The notes under the pieces were generated by a model. It did no database searches. It saw only the letters and a list, made by a program, of their open reading frames with translations, and was not told where the DNA came from. Source: Streptomyces sp. NBC_01231 (lineage in GTDB: Bacteria; Actinomycetota; Actinomycetes; Streptomycetales; Streptomycetaceae). From it: 64,000 bases of DNA. Below are positions 42,328-50,317 of this stretch, piece after piece; positions within the stretch are counted from its first letter, which is position 1, and the number at the start of each line of letters is the position of its first letter. The translations under genes were made by a program, and so were the position numbers. Location of the stretch: assembly GCA_035999765.1 (NCBI GenBank), contig CP108521.1:1364001-1428000 (forward strand). Direction: 5' to 3'.

Positions 42328-43299
42328 ATGTCCGACGTCGCTGAGCCGGTTCAGCCGGTCCTGGAGCCGGCGGCGGCCGCGTTCGCCGCGGCGACCGCCA
42401 ACCCGCCCTATCTCTTCGACCTGCCGCCCGCCGAGGGCCGCAAGGCCGTCGACGAGGTGCAGTCCGGCGACATCGAGAAGCCGGCCGTCGACGAGGAGTG
42501 GATCACCGTGCCCGGCGGCCCGACGGGCACCGTGCGGGCTCGACTGGTCAGGCCGGCCGGCGCCACCGGGGTCCTCCCGGTCGTCCTCTACATCCACGGC
42601 GCGGGCTGGGTGTTCGGCAACGCGCACACCCACGACCGCCTGGTGCGGGAACTCGCCGTGGGCGCGAACGCCGCCGTCGTCTTCCCGGAGTACGACCTCT
42701 CCCCCGAGGCCCGCTACCCGGTCGCCATCGAGCAGAACTACACGGTCGCGCGCTGGATCGTGGAGCAGGGCGCGGCCAAGGACCTGGACGCCTCCAGGCT
42801 GGCGGTCGCCGGTGACTCCGTCGGCGGCAACATGACCGCTGCGCTCACGCTGATGGCCAAGCAGCGCGGTGACGTGCCCCTGGTCCAGCAGGTCCTCTTC
42901 TACCCGGTCACCGACGCGAACCTCGACACCGGTTCCTACCACCAGTTCGCCACCGGCTACTTCCTGCGCCGCGAGGGCATGCGGTGGTTCTGGGACCAGT
43001 ACACGACCGACGAGGCCGAGCGCGCGCAGATCACCGCGTCGCCGCTGCGCGCCACCACCGAGCAGCTGACCGGTCTGCCGCCCGCCCTGGTCATCACCGG
43101 TGAGGCCGACGTGCTCCGCGACGAGGGCGAGGCCTACGCCAACAAGCTGCGTGCGGCCGGGGTCCCGGTGACCGCGGTGCGCTTCCAGGGCATCATCCAC
43201 GACTTCGTGATGCTCAACGCCCTGCGTGAGACCCACGCCGCCGAGGCCGCGATCACGCTGGCCGTCGGCACCCTGCGCGGCGCGCTGCACGGCAACTGA
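42328..43299 (+). CDS. Alpha/beta hydrolase, HSL-like esterase
   Basis: A 323-residue hormone-sensitive-lipase-type (family IV) esterase. The oxyanion motif is HGAGW (in place of HGGGW), the nucleophile elbow GDSVGG, the acid Asp in EADVLRDEG, and the His in GIIHDFVML. Such enzymes cut short-chain esters; the natural substrate is unknown. The ATG follows CAGGAG. The next hydrolase gene starts 32 bases later and is likely co-transcribed. Confidence 0.9.
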   Translation: MSDVAEPVQPVLEPAAAAFAAATANPPYLFDLPPAEGRKAVDEVQSGDIEKPAVDEEWITVPGGPTGTVRARLVRPAGATGVLPVVLYIHGAGWVFGNAHTHDRLVRELAVGANAAVVFPEYDLSPEARYPVAIEQNYTVARWIVEQGAAKDLDASRLAVAGDSVGGNMTAALTLMAKQRGDVPLVQQVLFYPVTDANLDTGSYHQFATGYFLRREGMRWFWDQYTTDEAERAQITASPLRATTEQLTGLPPALVITGEADVLRDEGEAYANKLRAAGVPVTAVRFQGIIHDFVMLNALRETHAAEAAITLAVGTLRGALHGN

Positions 43300-43331
43300 G
43301 ACATCCAGAAGGCCAGAAGGAGAGCTTTTTC

Positions 43332-44048
43332 ATGTCAACCACCCCCACCGTCCTGCTCGTGCACGGCGCCTTCGCGGACGCCGGCAGCTGGTCCGGGGTC
43401 ATCGCGGAACTCCAGAACCACGGCGTCCCCGTGGTGGCGCCGCCCAACCCGCTGCGCGGTCTCGCCTCGGACGCCGCGTACGTCGCCTCCGTGGCCGCCC
43501 AGATCGACGGTCCGGTCGTGCTGGTCGGCCACTCCTACGGCGGTGCGCTCATCACCGTGGCCGGCACCACGGAGAACGTCGTCGGTCTGGTCTACGTCGC
43601 GGCCTACGTGCTCGAAGAGGGCGAGAGCCTCGGCGAGTTGCAGGGCCGCTTCCCGCTCTCGCCGCTCGTCGAGAACCTGAAGGAGTGGACGTACCCGGTC
43701 GAGGGCGCCCAGTCCGCGGTCGAGGTCACCATCAAGGCCGAGGCATATCCGGCGATCTTCGCCGCGGATGTCCCGGACACCGTCACCAAGGTGCTGGCCG
43801 CGGCCCAACGCCCGCTCGCCGCCTCGGCGTTCGAGGAGACCGCCGCGGCCGCCGCGTGGCGGACCAAGCCGTCCTGGGCGCTGGTGGCCGCCGCCGACCA
43901 GGCGATCAACCCCGAGGTCGAGCGCTTCGGCGCCGAGCGGGCCGGTGCCACGATCGTCGAGGTGGAGGGCGCCTCGCACGCCGTGGCGGTGTCCCGGCCG
44001 AAGGAGGTCGCCGACCTGATCCTCGACGCGGTGCGCGCGACTGGCTGA
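43332..44048 (+). CDS. Alpha/beta hydrolase, small esterase type
   Basis: A 238-residue alpha/beta hydrolase of the salicylate-esterase/MenH-like group: LLVHGAFADAGSWSGVI for the oxyanion, GHSYGG for the nucleophile Ser, and SHAVAVSRPKEVADLI with the catalytic His. It is paired with the preceding esterase. The RBS AGAAGGAGAG precedes the ATG. The substrate is unknown. Confidence 0.9.
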   Translation: MSTTPTVLLVHGAFADAGSWSGVIAELQNHGVPVVAPPNPLRGLASDAAYVASVAAQIDGPVVLVGHSYGGALITVAGTTENVVGLVYVAAYVLEEGESLGELQGRFPLSPLVENLKEWTYPVEGAQSAVEVTIKAEAYPAIFAADVPDTVTKVLAAAQRPLAASAFEETAAAAAWRTKPSWALVAAADQAINPEVERFGAERAGATIVEVEGASHAVAVSRPKEVADLILDAVRATG

Positions 44049-44175
44049 CGCGGGCGGGGTGGGCGGCGCGGACGGATGCCGGGGGGTGTCCGTCCGCGCC
44101 GGACGCTGTGCGTGGCGTGCCAGGGCTGTCGGCTGTTCGGCCGCGCGGTTCGAGGACCCGCCGGACTGCGGCGTC

Positions 44176-44316
44176 CAGCCCACGGCGTGCAGCCCACGGC
44201 GTGCAGGAGGGCCGCCAACGGCCCTGCGGGGGCACACTGTTGATGCCGTCGCCGGCCGGCCTGGTCGGTGGCCGGCCTGGTCGGTGGTTCGGTCTGGTCG
44301 GTGGTCGGTCTGGTGG
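44176..44316. repeat. Two sets of short direct repeats in a 274-bp intergenic region
   Basis: The 44049-44322 region between convergent genes holds no gene. It contains a 14-bp unit CAGCCCACGGCGTG in two perfect tandem copies (44176-44203) and repeated TGGTCGGTGG-type units, with CCGGCCTGGTCGGTGG twice (about 44256-44286) then shorter TCTGGTCGGTGG and TCGGTCTGGTGG copies to 44316. Confidence 0.85.
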
Positions 44317-44322
44317 GCCCGG

Positions 44323-45033
44323 TCACCCGTGCAGCCAGACCCGCAGCGGACCTAGCGGCTCGAAGCCCTGTCGGACGGCTGCCGTCAGGTCGTCGCCGTG
44401 CTCGTAACCGACCACCGGCAGGGTGGGGAAGAGCCGGTGCGCCGCACCGAGGACGACCGGCCAGGCCAGGTCGGGGCCGCCCTCGCGGGCGAAGAGGTTG
44501 GAGATGCCGACCACGTGGTCACCGCGGCTCGCCACCGCTCCGGTGAGGACCCGGCCGTCGGCGGAGTGTCCGGCGAGGACGAACGTGTCGGGGTCGTCGA
44601 GGAGTTTCGGCCGGAAGAGGTCCGCGGCACCGCCGTCGTGGTCCCAGGCGAGCGCCCACTCGCGCAGCGCGTCCCGGTCCCCCACCACGTCCCAGCCGAG
44701 ATCCGACGCGAGGCAGGGCGCGCCCGCCGGGCGGTGGATCCACTGCGCGTCGAACAGGACCCGGTAGCCGGCCTCGGTCAGGTCGAGGTCGGCGAAGCTG
44801 TCCTTCACCGACGCGCCGGGCGTGGTGGTGTCGATCCGGGCGGCCAGCGCGTCCGGGTCGGCGCCCGGCACGAGCGTCACCGCGTCGGGGTAGTACGGCG
44901 GTGTGCGGGCGACCGCGGCCCAGGCCTGCGCCCCGAACTCGCCCGCCACCCCGTGCGATCGACTCATCACCGCGCACCACTCGGCGTTGTTGCGGGCGGC
45001 GGCCCGGACCAGGAACTGCTTCGACGTCGTCAC
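44323..45033 (-). CDS. GNAT-like N-acetyltransferase fold protein
   Basis: A 236-residue protein. The C-terminal part has the GNAT layout: TFVLAGHSADGRVLTGAVAS for the central strand, then GISNLFAREGGPDLAW and LPVVGYEHGDDLTAAVRQGF near the C-terminus; EPLGPLRVWLHG ends the fold. The acetyl-CoA pyrophosphate loop is not of the classical Q/RxxGxG/A form, so it may be a degenerate GNAT. The start is GTG 45033. No partner gene is evident. Confidence 0.72.
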   Translation of the reverse strand: MTTSKQFLVRAAARNNAEWCAVMSRSHGVAGEFGAQAWAAVARTPPYYPDAVTLVPGADPDALAARIDTTTPGASVKDSFADLDLTEAGYRVLFDAQWIHRPAGAPCLASDLGWDVVGDRDALREWALAWDHDGGAADLFRPKLLDDPDTFVLAGHSADGRVLTGAVASRGDHVVGISNLFAREGGPDLAWPVVLGAAHRLFPTLPVVGYEHGDDLTAAVRQGFEPLGPLRVWLHG

Positions 45034-45155
45034 GAGTGCGGATCATGGCCGGTGACGAGCCGGATGGTCGAACCCTTTTCCGGCGGGCTGGTCCATGCCG
45101 GACCCGGACGCAGCTAGTTTGGATCCCTCGCCCGCACCCCGGAGGGACCCCGCTC

Positions 45156-45533
45156 ATGTCTGGCCGTGCCACCATCCAGCACGTGGTTCCGCTCGAGGAA
45201 TGGAACACCGACCCCGATCGCCCGTACACGCCCGCTTCCCTCGCGGTGGACGGTTTCGTCCACTGCTCCCCGGACGCGGAGACCACGCTGGCCATCGTCA
45301 ACGCCTTCTACCGGACGGCGCCCAGGCCGCTGCTGACGCTGGTCCTCGCCGCGGACCGGCTTGCCTCCCGACTGGAGTGGGAGGCCGCGGCGCCCGTCCC
45401 GCCGCCCGGAGTCCCGACGAGCACCTTGTTCCCGCACGTGTTCGGGCCCCTCAACCGCGACGCGGTCGAGCGCGTTCTGGAGGTCCAGTGGGACGACCAG
45501 GGACAGGCGACGGCCCTGCGGGACATGAGGTGA
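45156..45533 (+). CDS. DUF952 domain protein
   Basis: A 125-residue protein of the DUF952 family (glutathione S-transferase-like annotation in some databases; function unknown). The signature is LAVDGFVHCSPDAETTLAIVN, then LLTLVLAADRL, VPPPGVPTSTLFPHVFGPLN. The ATG follows GGAGGG by 9 bases. It is convergent with the citrate-type transporter gene, only 24 bases from its stop. Confidence 0.88.
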   Translation: MSGRATIQHVVPLEEWNTDPDRPYTPASLAVDGFVHCSPDAETTLAIVNAFYRTAPRPLLTLVLAADRLASRLEWEAAAPVPPPGVPTSTLFPHVFGPLNRDAVERVLEVQWDDQGQATALRDMR

Positions 45534-45557
45534 GAGAACGTCACAACTGCTCTGTCC

Positions 45558-46940
45558 TCACAGCGAGATGGCCCCGGTGAGCAGTGCCACGGCGGTCATC
45601 ACCAGCGTGGTGCCGAAGGCCCAGCGGAAGATGAAGCGCTGGTGCTCGCCGAGTTGTACGCCGCTCATGCCGACGAGGATGAAGGTGGAGGCGGTGAGCG
45701 GGCTGAGCGGGAAGCCGGTGGTCATCTGACCGAGGATGGCGGCCCGGGCGATCTCGGCCTGGTCGGTGCCGAATCCGGACGCGGTGTGCGAGAGGACGGG
45801 CAGCACACCGAAGTAGTAGGCGTCCGGGGTGAAAGCCAGGCTCAGCGGCATTCCGGTGACGGCGACCAGGGCGGGCAGATGGCCGCCGAGGGAGTCGGGG
45901 ACGACGGACACCAGCGCCTCGGCCATCTCCGAGATCATCTTGGTCCCGGTCAGCACACCGGTCAGCACTCCCGCGGCGAAGATCATCGTGGTGACCAGGA
46001 CCACGCTCTTGGCATGCTTCTCCAGCAGGGCCTGCTGTGCTTCCCAGGTCGGGTGGTTGACCAGCAGGGCCAGCGCGAAGGCGAGCGCGAACAGTGCCGG
46101 CAGCGGCATGACTTCCAGGACGAGACCGACCAGCAGGACCACCGTCAGCAGGGCGTTGAAGGCGGTCAGCCACACCGGCGGCCGCCGCTCCGTCGGCCGC
46201 ACGAGCGGGGTGCCGGGCCCGTCCCCGGCCACGGGCACGGACACCGGCGCCGACGCCGTCTGCTCGCCCGTCTCCCCCGTCTGCCCCGTCTGCCCCGTCT
46301 GCCCCGTTTCCCCCGTCGCCGCCACGGCGGCCAGCCGGCGCCGCTCGCGCCGACCGATCCAGTACGAGGCCAGCAGAACCCAGAGGACCCCGGCCCCCAT
46401 CGCGGGCAGTACCGGTGTGAAGACCTCCGAACTCTCCAGCTTCAGCGCCGCCATGGCCCGGACCGTGGGTCCGCCCCAGGGGATCATGTTCATCACGCCC
46501 GCACCCAGACACACGGTGCCGGACAGGACCAGCGGGCTCATGCCGAGCCGTTTGTAGACGGGCAGCAGGGCCGAGACGGTGATGAGGAAGGTCGAGGCGC
46601 CGTCACCGTCGAGGGACACGCACAGGGTGAGCACGGCGGTGCCGACGGCGATCCGGGCCGGATCGTTGCGGGCCGCGCCGAGGATCACACGGATCAGCGG
46701 GTCGAAGAGTCCGGCGTCGACCATCAACGTGAAGTAGAGGACCGCGAAGGCGATCATGATGCCGGTGGGCGCCACCGTGGTCAGTCCGGTCAGGATCATC
46801 TCGCCCAGTTCACCGGCGAAGCCCCCGACGAGTGCGGCCAGGACCGGCAGCAGCACCAGCGCCACCAGCACGGAGACCCGCTTCGTCATGGTGAGCAGCA
46901 GGAACAGGCCGATCGTGGAAAACCCCAGCGCTGCCAGCAT
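45558..46940 (-). CDS. CitMHS family citrate/metal:proton symporter
   Basis: A 460-residue membrane protein with about 12 helices of the CitMHS/citrate-transporter family. Markers are SLDGDGASTFLITVSALLPVYK, MNMIPWGGPTVR, and SLAFTPDAYYFGVLPVL. Known relatives import citrate complexed with Mg or Ca. The central cytoplasmic loop contains GETGQTGQTGQTGETGE, encoded by an array of 9-bp repeats. It is divergent from the LysR gene at 47086, with a CoA transferase and CitE-like lyase downstream of that, so citrate or a related hydroxy-acid is the likely substrate. Confidence 0.9.
   Translation of the reverse strand: MLAALGFSTIGLFLLLTMTKRVSVLVALVLLPVLAALVGGFAGELGEMILTGLTTVAPTGIMIAFAVLYFTLMVDAGLFDPLIRVILGAARNDPARIAVGTAVLTLCVSLDGDGASTFLITVSALLPVYKRLGMSPLVLSGTVCLGAGVMNMIPWGGPTVRAMAALKLESSEVFTPVLPAMGAGVLWVLLASYWIGRRERRRLAAVAATGETGQTGQTGQTGETGEQTASAPVSVPVAGDGPGTPLVRPTERRPPVWLTAFNALLTVVLLVGLVLEVMPLPALFALAFALALLVNHPTWEAQQALLEKHAKSVVLVTTMIFAAGVLTGVLTGTKMISEMAEALVSVVPDSLGGHLPALVAVTGMPLSLAFTPDAYYFGVLPVLSHTASGFGTDQAEIARAAILGQMTTGFPLSPLTASTFILVGMSGVQLGEHQRFIFRWAFGTTLVMTAVALLTGAISL
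46271..46315. repeat. Array of 9-bp repeats in the CitMHS loop
   Basis: Five 9-bp units: TCTCCCCCG, three perfect TCTGCCCCG, and TTTCCCCCG. On the minus strand they encode Gly-Glu/Gln-Thr triplets. The multiple-of-three unit means copy-number changes keep the reading frame. Confidence 0.92.
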
Positions 46941-47036
46941 CGGTGTCGCTCACTTCCTCGTCTACGGCTCCATGCGTCGCGGACGAGTGTCGAAGCGGCG
47001 AGAGGTCGGCGTCCAGCATCAAACCGAGATCTATCC

Positions 47037-47051
47037 ATGTCGTCTGCGCAT
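47037..47051. promoter_or_regulatory. Candidate LysR (T-N11-A) box between citMHS and lysR
   Basis: ATGT-CGTCTGC-GCAT: a T-N11-A site with ATG/CAT ends, 35 bases before the LysR start. It shares the pattern ATGY-N7-GCAT with the site ahead of the CoA transferase operon (48020). Confidence 0.5.
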
Positions 47052-47085
47052 CAATGTCCCGTGCGCGTGCCTATGCTCACTCGCC

Positions 47086-48009
47086 ATGGAGAACAATCTG
47101 CGCCAACTGGCGGCGTACGCGGCCGTCGCCCGCGCGAAGAGCTTCACGGCGGCCGCCGCCCGTCTGCATGTCTCCCAGTCCTCACTGAGCCGTGCCGTCG
47201 CTGACCTGGAGCGGCAGTTGGGGACCCTGCTCCTCGAACGGGACACCAGGAACGTCCAGTTGACGGTCGCGGGCGTGGAGGCACTGCGGATAGCCGAGCA
47301 GATCGTGAACTCCCACCGCTCGGGCATGAAGGAACTCGAACGGTTCCTGCTCGGCGAGTCGGGGACGGTGGCCGTGGCCACGCTCCCGTCCGTGGCCGCG
47401 GTACTGCTGCCTTCGGCGATCGCCGGCTTCCGCAGACAGTGGCCCCGGGTGGCGATGCAGATCATGGACGGGCTCGAACAGTCGGTTCTCGGCAAGGTCC
47501 TGTCGGGGGACGCCGACTTCGCCATCACCACCGGTGAGCCCTCGGGGCAGTTGGAGCACCGGCCGCTCGTACGGGACCGGTTCGTCGCGGTCCTGCCGCA
47601 GGACCATCCGCTGGCCGAGGGACCGGAGGTCTCCTGGGAGGCTCTGGCCCGCGAGCCCTTCCTCGCCGTGGGGCCGGAGTCGAGCGTACGCCGGCTCACC
47701 GACGCCGCGTTCGCGCAGATCGGCGTGCGGGCCGCGCCCGCCGCCGAGGCCGGGAACGTGGCGACGGTGGGCGGGCTGGTCGCGGCCGGCCTGGGCGTGT
47801 CCGCGCTGCCCGCCCTCGTCCTGCCACTGCTCGGCACCGGATCCATCGTGCATCGTCCGCTCGTCGGGCCCGTGGTCGACCGGCGCCTGGACATCGCCCT
47901 GCGCGCGCGTCGCGCCCTGCCGGTGGCGGCCCAACGGTTCCTGGAGACCTTGCAGGACTCCCGCGCCCGGCAGAACGACCTTCCGCCCGGGGTCTCCTGG
48001 GCCTCCTGA
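47086..48009 (+). CDS. LysR family regulator
   Basis: A 307-residue LysR-type regulator. The N-terminal winged HTH (residues 1-60) has AAARLHVSQSSLSRAVADLE, and the effector domain runs from about 90. It is divergent from the CitMHS transporter and upstream, same strand, of the CoA transferase and lyase. Two sites with the same ATGY-N7-GCAT layout flank it, so one LysR probably activates both units on an organic-acid inducer (inference). Confidence 0.92.
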   Translation: MENNLRQLAAYAAVARAKSFTAAAARLHVSQSSLSRAVADLERQLGTLLLERDTRNVQLTVAGVEALRIAEQIVNSHRSGMKELERFLLGESGTVAVATLPSVAAVLLPSAIAGFRRQWPRVAMQIMDGLEQSVLGKVLSGDADFAITTGEPSGQLEHRPLVRDRFVAVLPQDHPLAEGPEVSWEALAREPFLAVGPESSVRRLTDAAFAQIGVRAAPAAEAGNVATVGGLVAAGLGVSALPALVLPLLGTGSIVHRPLVGPVVDRRLDIALRARRALPVAAQRFLETLQDSRARQNDLPPGVSWAS

Positions 48010-48019
48010 CCTTCGACTC

Positions 48020-48034
48020 ATGCGGAAACAGCAT
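48020..48034. promoter_or_regulatory. Candidate LysR (T-N11-A) box before the CoA transferase gene
   Basis: ATGC-GGAAACA-GCAT within CATGC-N7-GCATG: perfect dyad and T-N11-A spacing, 101 bases before the CoA transferase start. It matches the site at 47037..47051 in layout. Confidence 0.58.
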
Positions 48035-48134
48035 GGATTGATGGCTCTCTCTTGCTGGACAGGCATCCTCGCGTCTCGGCACGCTGAAGTGGACGGCAGG
48101 CCTGCCGGGCCGACGGATCCGACGAGGGAGCACA

Positions 48135-49355
48135 GTGGTTTCGAACGGGCATCCTGACCTGCCGGGCCGTGGGCAGCTCCGCGGCCTGAAGGTGGTCGAG
48201 TTCGCACATGTGGTGGCCGGCCCGTTGGCGGGTTCCCTGCTCGCCGACCAGGGCGCCGACGTGGTGCACGTGGAACCGCCCGGTGCCGGGGACGCGGCTC
48301 GCGCGATGGGGCCGCGCAAGGACGGGCACCCCCTGTGGTTCAAGGTCGCGGGGCGCAACAAGCGGTCGGTCACTCTGGATCTGCATCACGAGGCCGGCCG
48401 CGACCTCGCCCACCGGCTGGTGGCCTGGGCGGACGTCGTGATCGTCACTCTGCGCAGTGGGCGGCTGCGTACATGGGGTCTGGACTGGGAGTCCGTGCAC
48501 CGCATCAACCCCAAGGCCGTACTGCTTCAGATATCCGGCTTCGGGGCGACCTCCTCGCAGGCCGACGCGCCCGGCTTCGGCAAGGTCGGCGAGGCACGCA
48601 GCGGGGTCGTGCACCTGACCGGTTTCCCCGACGGCCCTCCCGTGCACACCGGCTTCTCGCACGGGGACTCCGTGACCGGACTGATGGGCGCGTACGCCGT
48701 CCTCGCCGCGCTGCACCGCCGCGACCACGATCCCGACTTCGACGGGGAATGGATCGACCTCGCCCTCTTCGAACCGCTGTTCCGGCTCGTCGAGTGGCAG
48801 GTGATCGTCCATGACCAGCTGGGGTCGGTGCCCGAGCGCGCCGGCAACCAGCTGGCGGTCGCCCCCGCCGCCGTGATCAACACCTACCGGTCCCGTGACG
48901 ACGAGTGGATCACCGTGACCTCGGCGACCCTGCGCTCCGTACGCAACATCGCCCGGCTGCTCGGGCTCGACGAGGAGCGGTTCGCGACGGCGCGTCAGCA
49001 GCACGCGGGGCGCGCCGAACTGGACGACGGGCTACGGGCCTGGGTGGCGGAGCGCCCCGCCGCCGAGTGCCTGGAGGCGTTCGCCGACGCGGAAGTGGTT
49101 GCCTCACGAGTGTTCAGCGTCGCGGACATCGCCGACGACCCGGTCTACGCCGAGCGCGAGGACATCGTCACCGTCGACGACGCGGACCTCGGCCCCGTCC
49201 GTATGCAGGCGGTGCTTCCCCACTTCAGGCAGCGGCCGGGACATGTGTGGCGGACCGGGCCGGCCCTGGGACAGGACAACGACCTCGTCTACCGTGACTG
49301 GCTCGGCCTCGGCGAGGAAGAACTCGCGGAGCTGGAGAAACACGATGTCGTCTGA
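48135..49355 (+). CDS. CaiB/BaiF family III CoA transferase
   Basis: A 406-residue CoA transferase. LRGLKVVEFAHVVAGPLAGS is the family N-terminus, VVHVEPPGAGD and KRSVTLDLHHEAGRDLAHRL follow, and Asp178 in SHGDSVTG is the expected catalytic carboxylate. Family III enzymes move CoA between dicarboxylate thioesters. The next gene (11-base overlap) encodes a CitE-like lyase, so the pair may activate and cleave a citramalate-, itaconate- or malate-type acid. The start is GTG 48135 after GAGGGAG. Confidence 0.92.
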   Translation: MVSNGHPDLPGRGQLRGLKVVEFAHVVAGPLAGSLLADQGADVVHVEPPGAGDAARAMGPRKDGHPLWFKVAGRNKRSVTLDLHHEAGRDLAHRLVAWADVVIVTLRSGRLRTWGLDWESVHRINPKAVLLQISGFGATSSQADAPGFGKVGEARSGVVHLTGFPDGPPVHTGFSHGDSVTGLMGAYAVLAALHRRDHDPDFDGEWIDLALFEPLFRLVEWQVIVHDQLGSVPERAGNQLAVAPAAVINTYRSRDDEWITVTSATLRSVRNIARLLGLDEERFATARQQHAGRAELDDGLRAWVAERPAAECLEAFADAEVVASRVFSVADIADDPVYAEREDIVTVDDADLGPVRMQAVLPHFRQRPGHVWRTGPALGQDNDLVYRDWLGLGEEELAELEKHDVV

Positions 49356-50259
49356 CGCCGATGCCTCCCCGCCCGCCCGTCCGCTGCTGCGCTCCCTGCT
49401 GTTCGTGCCCGGCACCAGAACGGACTGGCTGCCCAAGGCCGCCGCGGCGGGCGCCGACGCGGTGATCCTGGACCTCGAGGACGCGGTGGCGCACAGCAGC
49501 CGGGCATCGGCCCGTGACCAGGTGGCCGAGGCCGTCACACAGGCGGCGGACGACTCCCCGGCCCTCTTCGTCCGCGTCAACCCGCTCGACAGCTGGGCGG
49601 CCGCCGAGGAACTGCGGGCAGTCGCCCGTCCGGGGCTCAGCGGCATCGTGCTACCCAAGGTGAGCGGCCCTCTCGACGTACGGCACGCTGACCGTCTGCT
49701 CTCCTGGTGCGAGCGTGAACACGGCCTCCCCCAGGGGCAGTTCGCACTCGTCCCGCTGCTGGAGACGGCCTCCGCCCTCCGTGAGGCATACGCCTGCGCG
49801 GCCGCCGCCCCTCGTGTCACTCACCTGGGCGCGGTCACCGGAGCCGGGGGCGACGTCGAGCGCGCCGTGGGGTACCGCTGGAGCCCGGAGGGGACCGAGA
49901 CGCACGCCCTGCGCTCCCGGGTCCTGCTCGACGTACGCGCCGCGGGAGCGCCCCACCCGGTGACGGGTCTGTGGACCCGCGTGGGCGACCTCGCCGGTCT
50001 GCGTGCCTTCGCCGAGCAGAACCGCTCCCTCGGCTACACGGGGATGATGGCGATCCACCCGTCCCACGTCCCCGTCCTCAATGAGGTGTTCTCCCCCTCG
50101 CCCGCCGAACTCGCCCGCGCCGCACGGCTGGTCGCGGCCGTGGAGGAGGCGCAGGCCCGGGGCGAGGGAGCGGTGGCCTTCGAGGGAGAGATGGTCGACG
50201 AAGCCATGGCCACGACAGCGCGCGCGGTCCTGCGGACCGAGTCCCGTCGCCCGGGGTGA
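49345..50259 (+). CDS. CitE-like (HpcH/HpaI) acyl-CoA lyase
   Basis: A 304-residue TIM-barrel lyase of the HpcH/HpaI/CitE family. RSLLFVPGTRTDWLPKAAAA is the N-terminus, VILDLEDAV and ALFVRVNPLDS contribute CoA and metal contacts, LLETASALREA holds the Mg-ligand Glu, and AVTGAGGDVERAVGY the Asp. Relatives cleave citramalyl-CoA, malyl-CoA or HMG-like thioesters. The ATG lies 11 bases inside the CoA transferase gene, showing tight coupling. There is no CitF/CitD, so it is not citrate lyase. Confidence 0.9.
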   Translation: MSSDADASPPARPLLRSLLFVPGTRTDWLPKAAAAGADAVILDLEDAVAHSSRASARDQVAEAVTQAADDSPALFVRVNPLDSWAAAEELRAVARPGLSGIVLPKVSGPLDVRHADRLLSWCEREHGLPQGQFALVPLLETASALREAYACAAAAPRVTHLGAVTGAGGDVERAVGYRWSPEGTETHALRSRVLLDVRAAGAPHPVTGLWTRVGDLAGLRAFAEQNRSLGYTGMMAIHPSHVPVLNEVFSPSPAELARAARLVAAVEEAQARGEGAVAFEGEMVDEAMATTARAVLRTESRRPG

Positions 50260-50317
50260 GCGTGCGGTTCGGTACGTCCCGCGCCCGCCGCTGAGCACTC
50301 GCCGGCTTCACGCGCCG

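Noticed and set aside
49345..50259. Citrate lyase beta subunit (CitE proper)
   Set aside because: No citF, citD, citC or citX is nearby; the adjacent CaiB-type transferase points to a CoA-thioester lyase.
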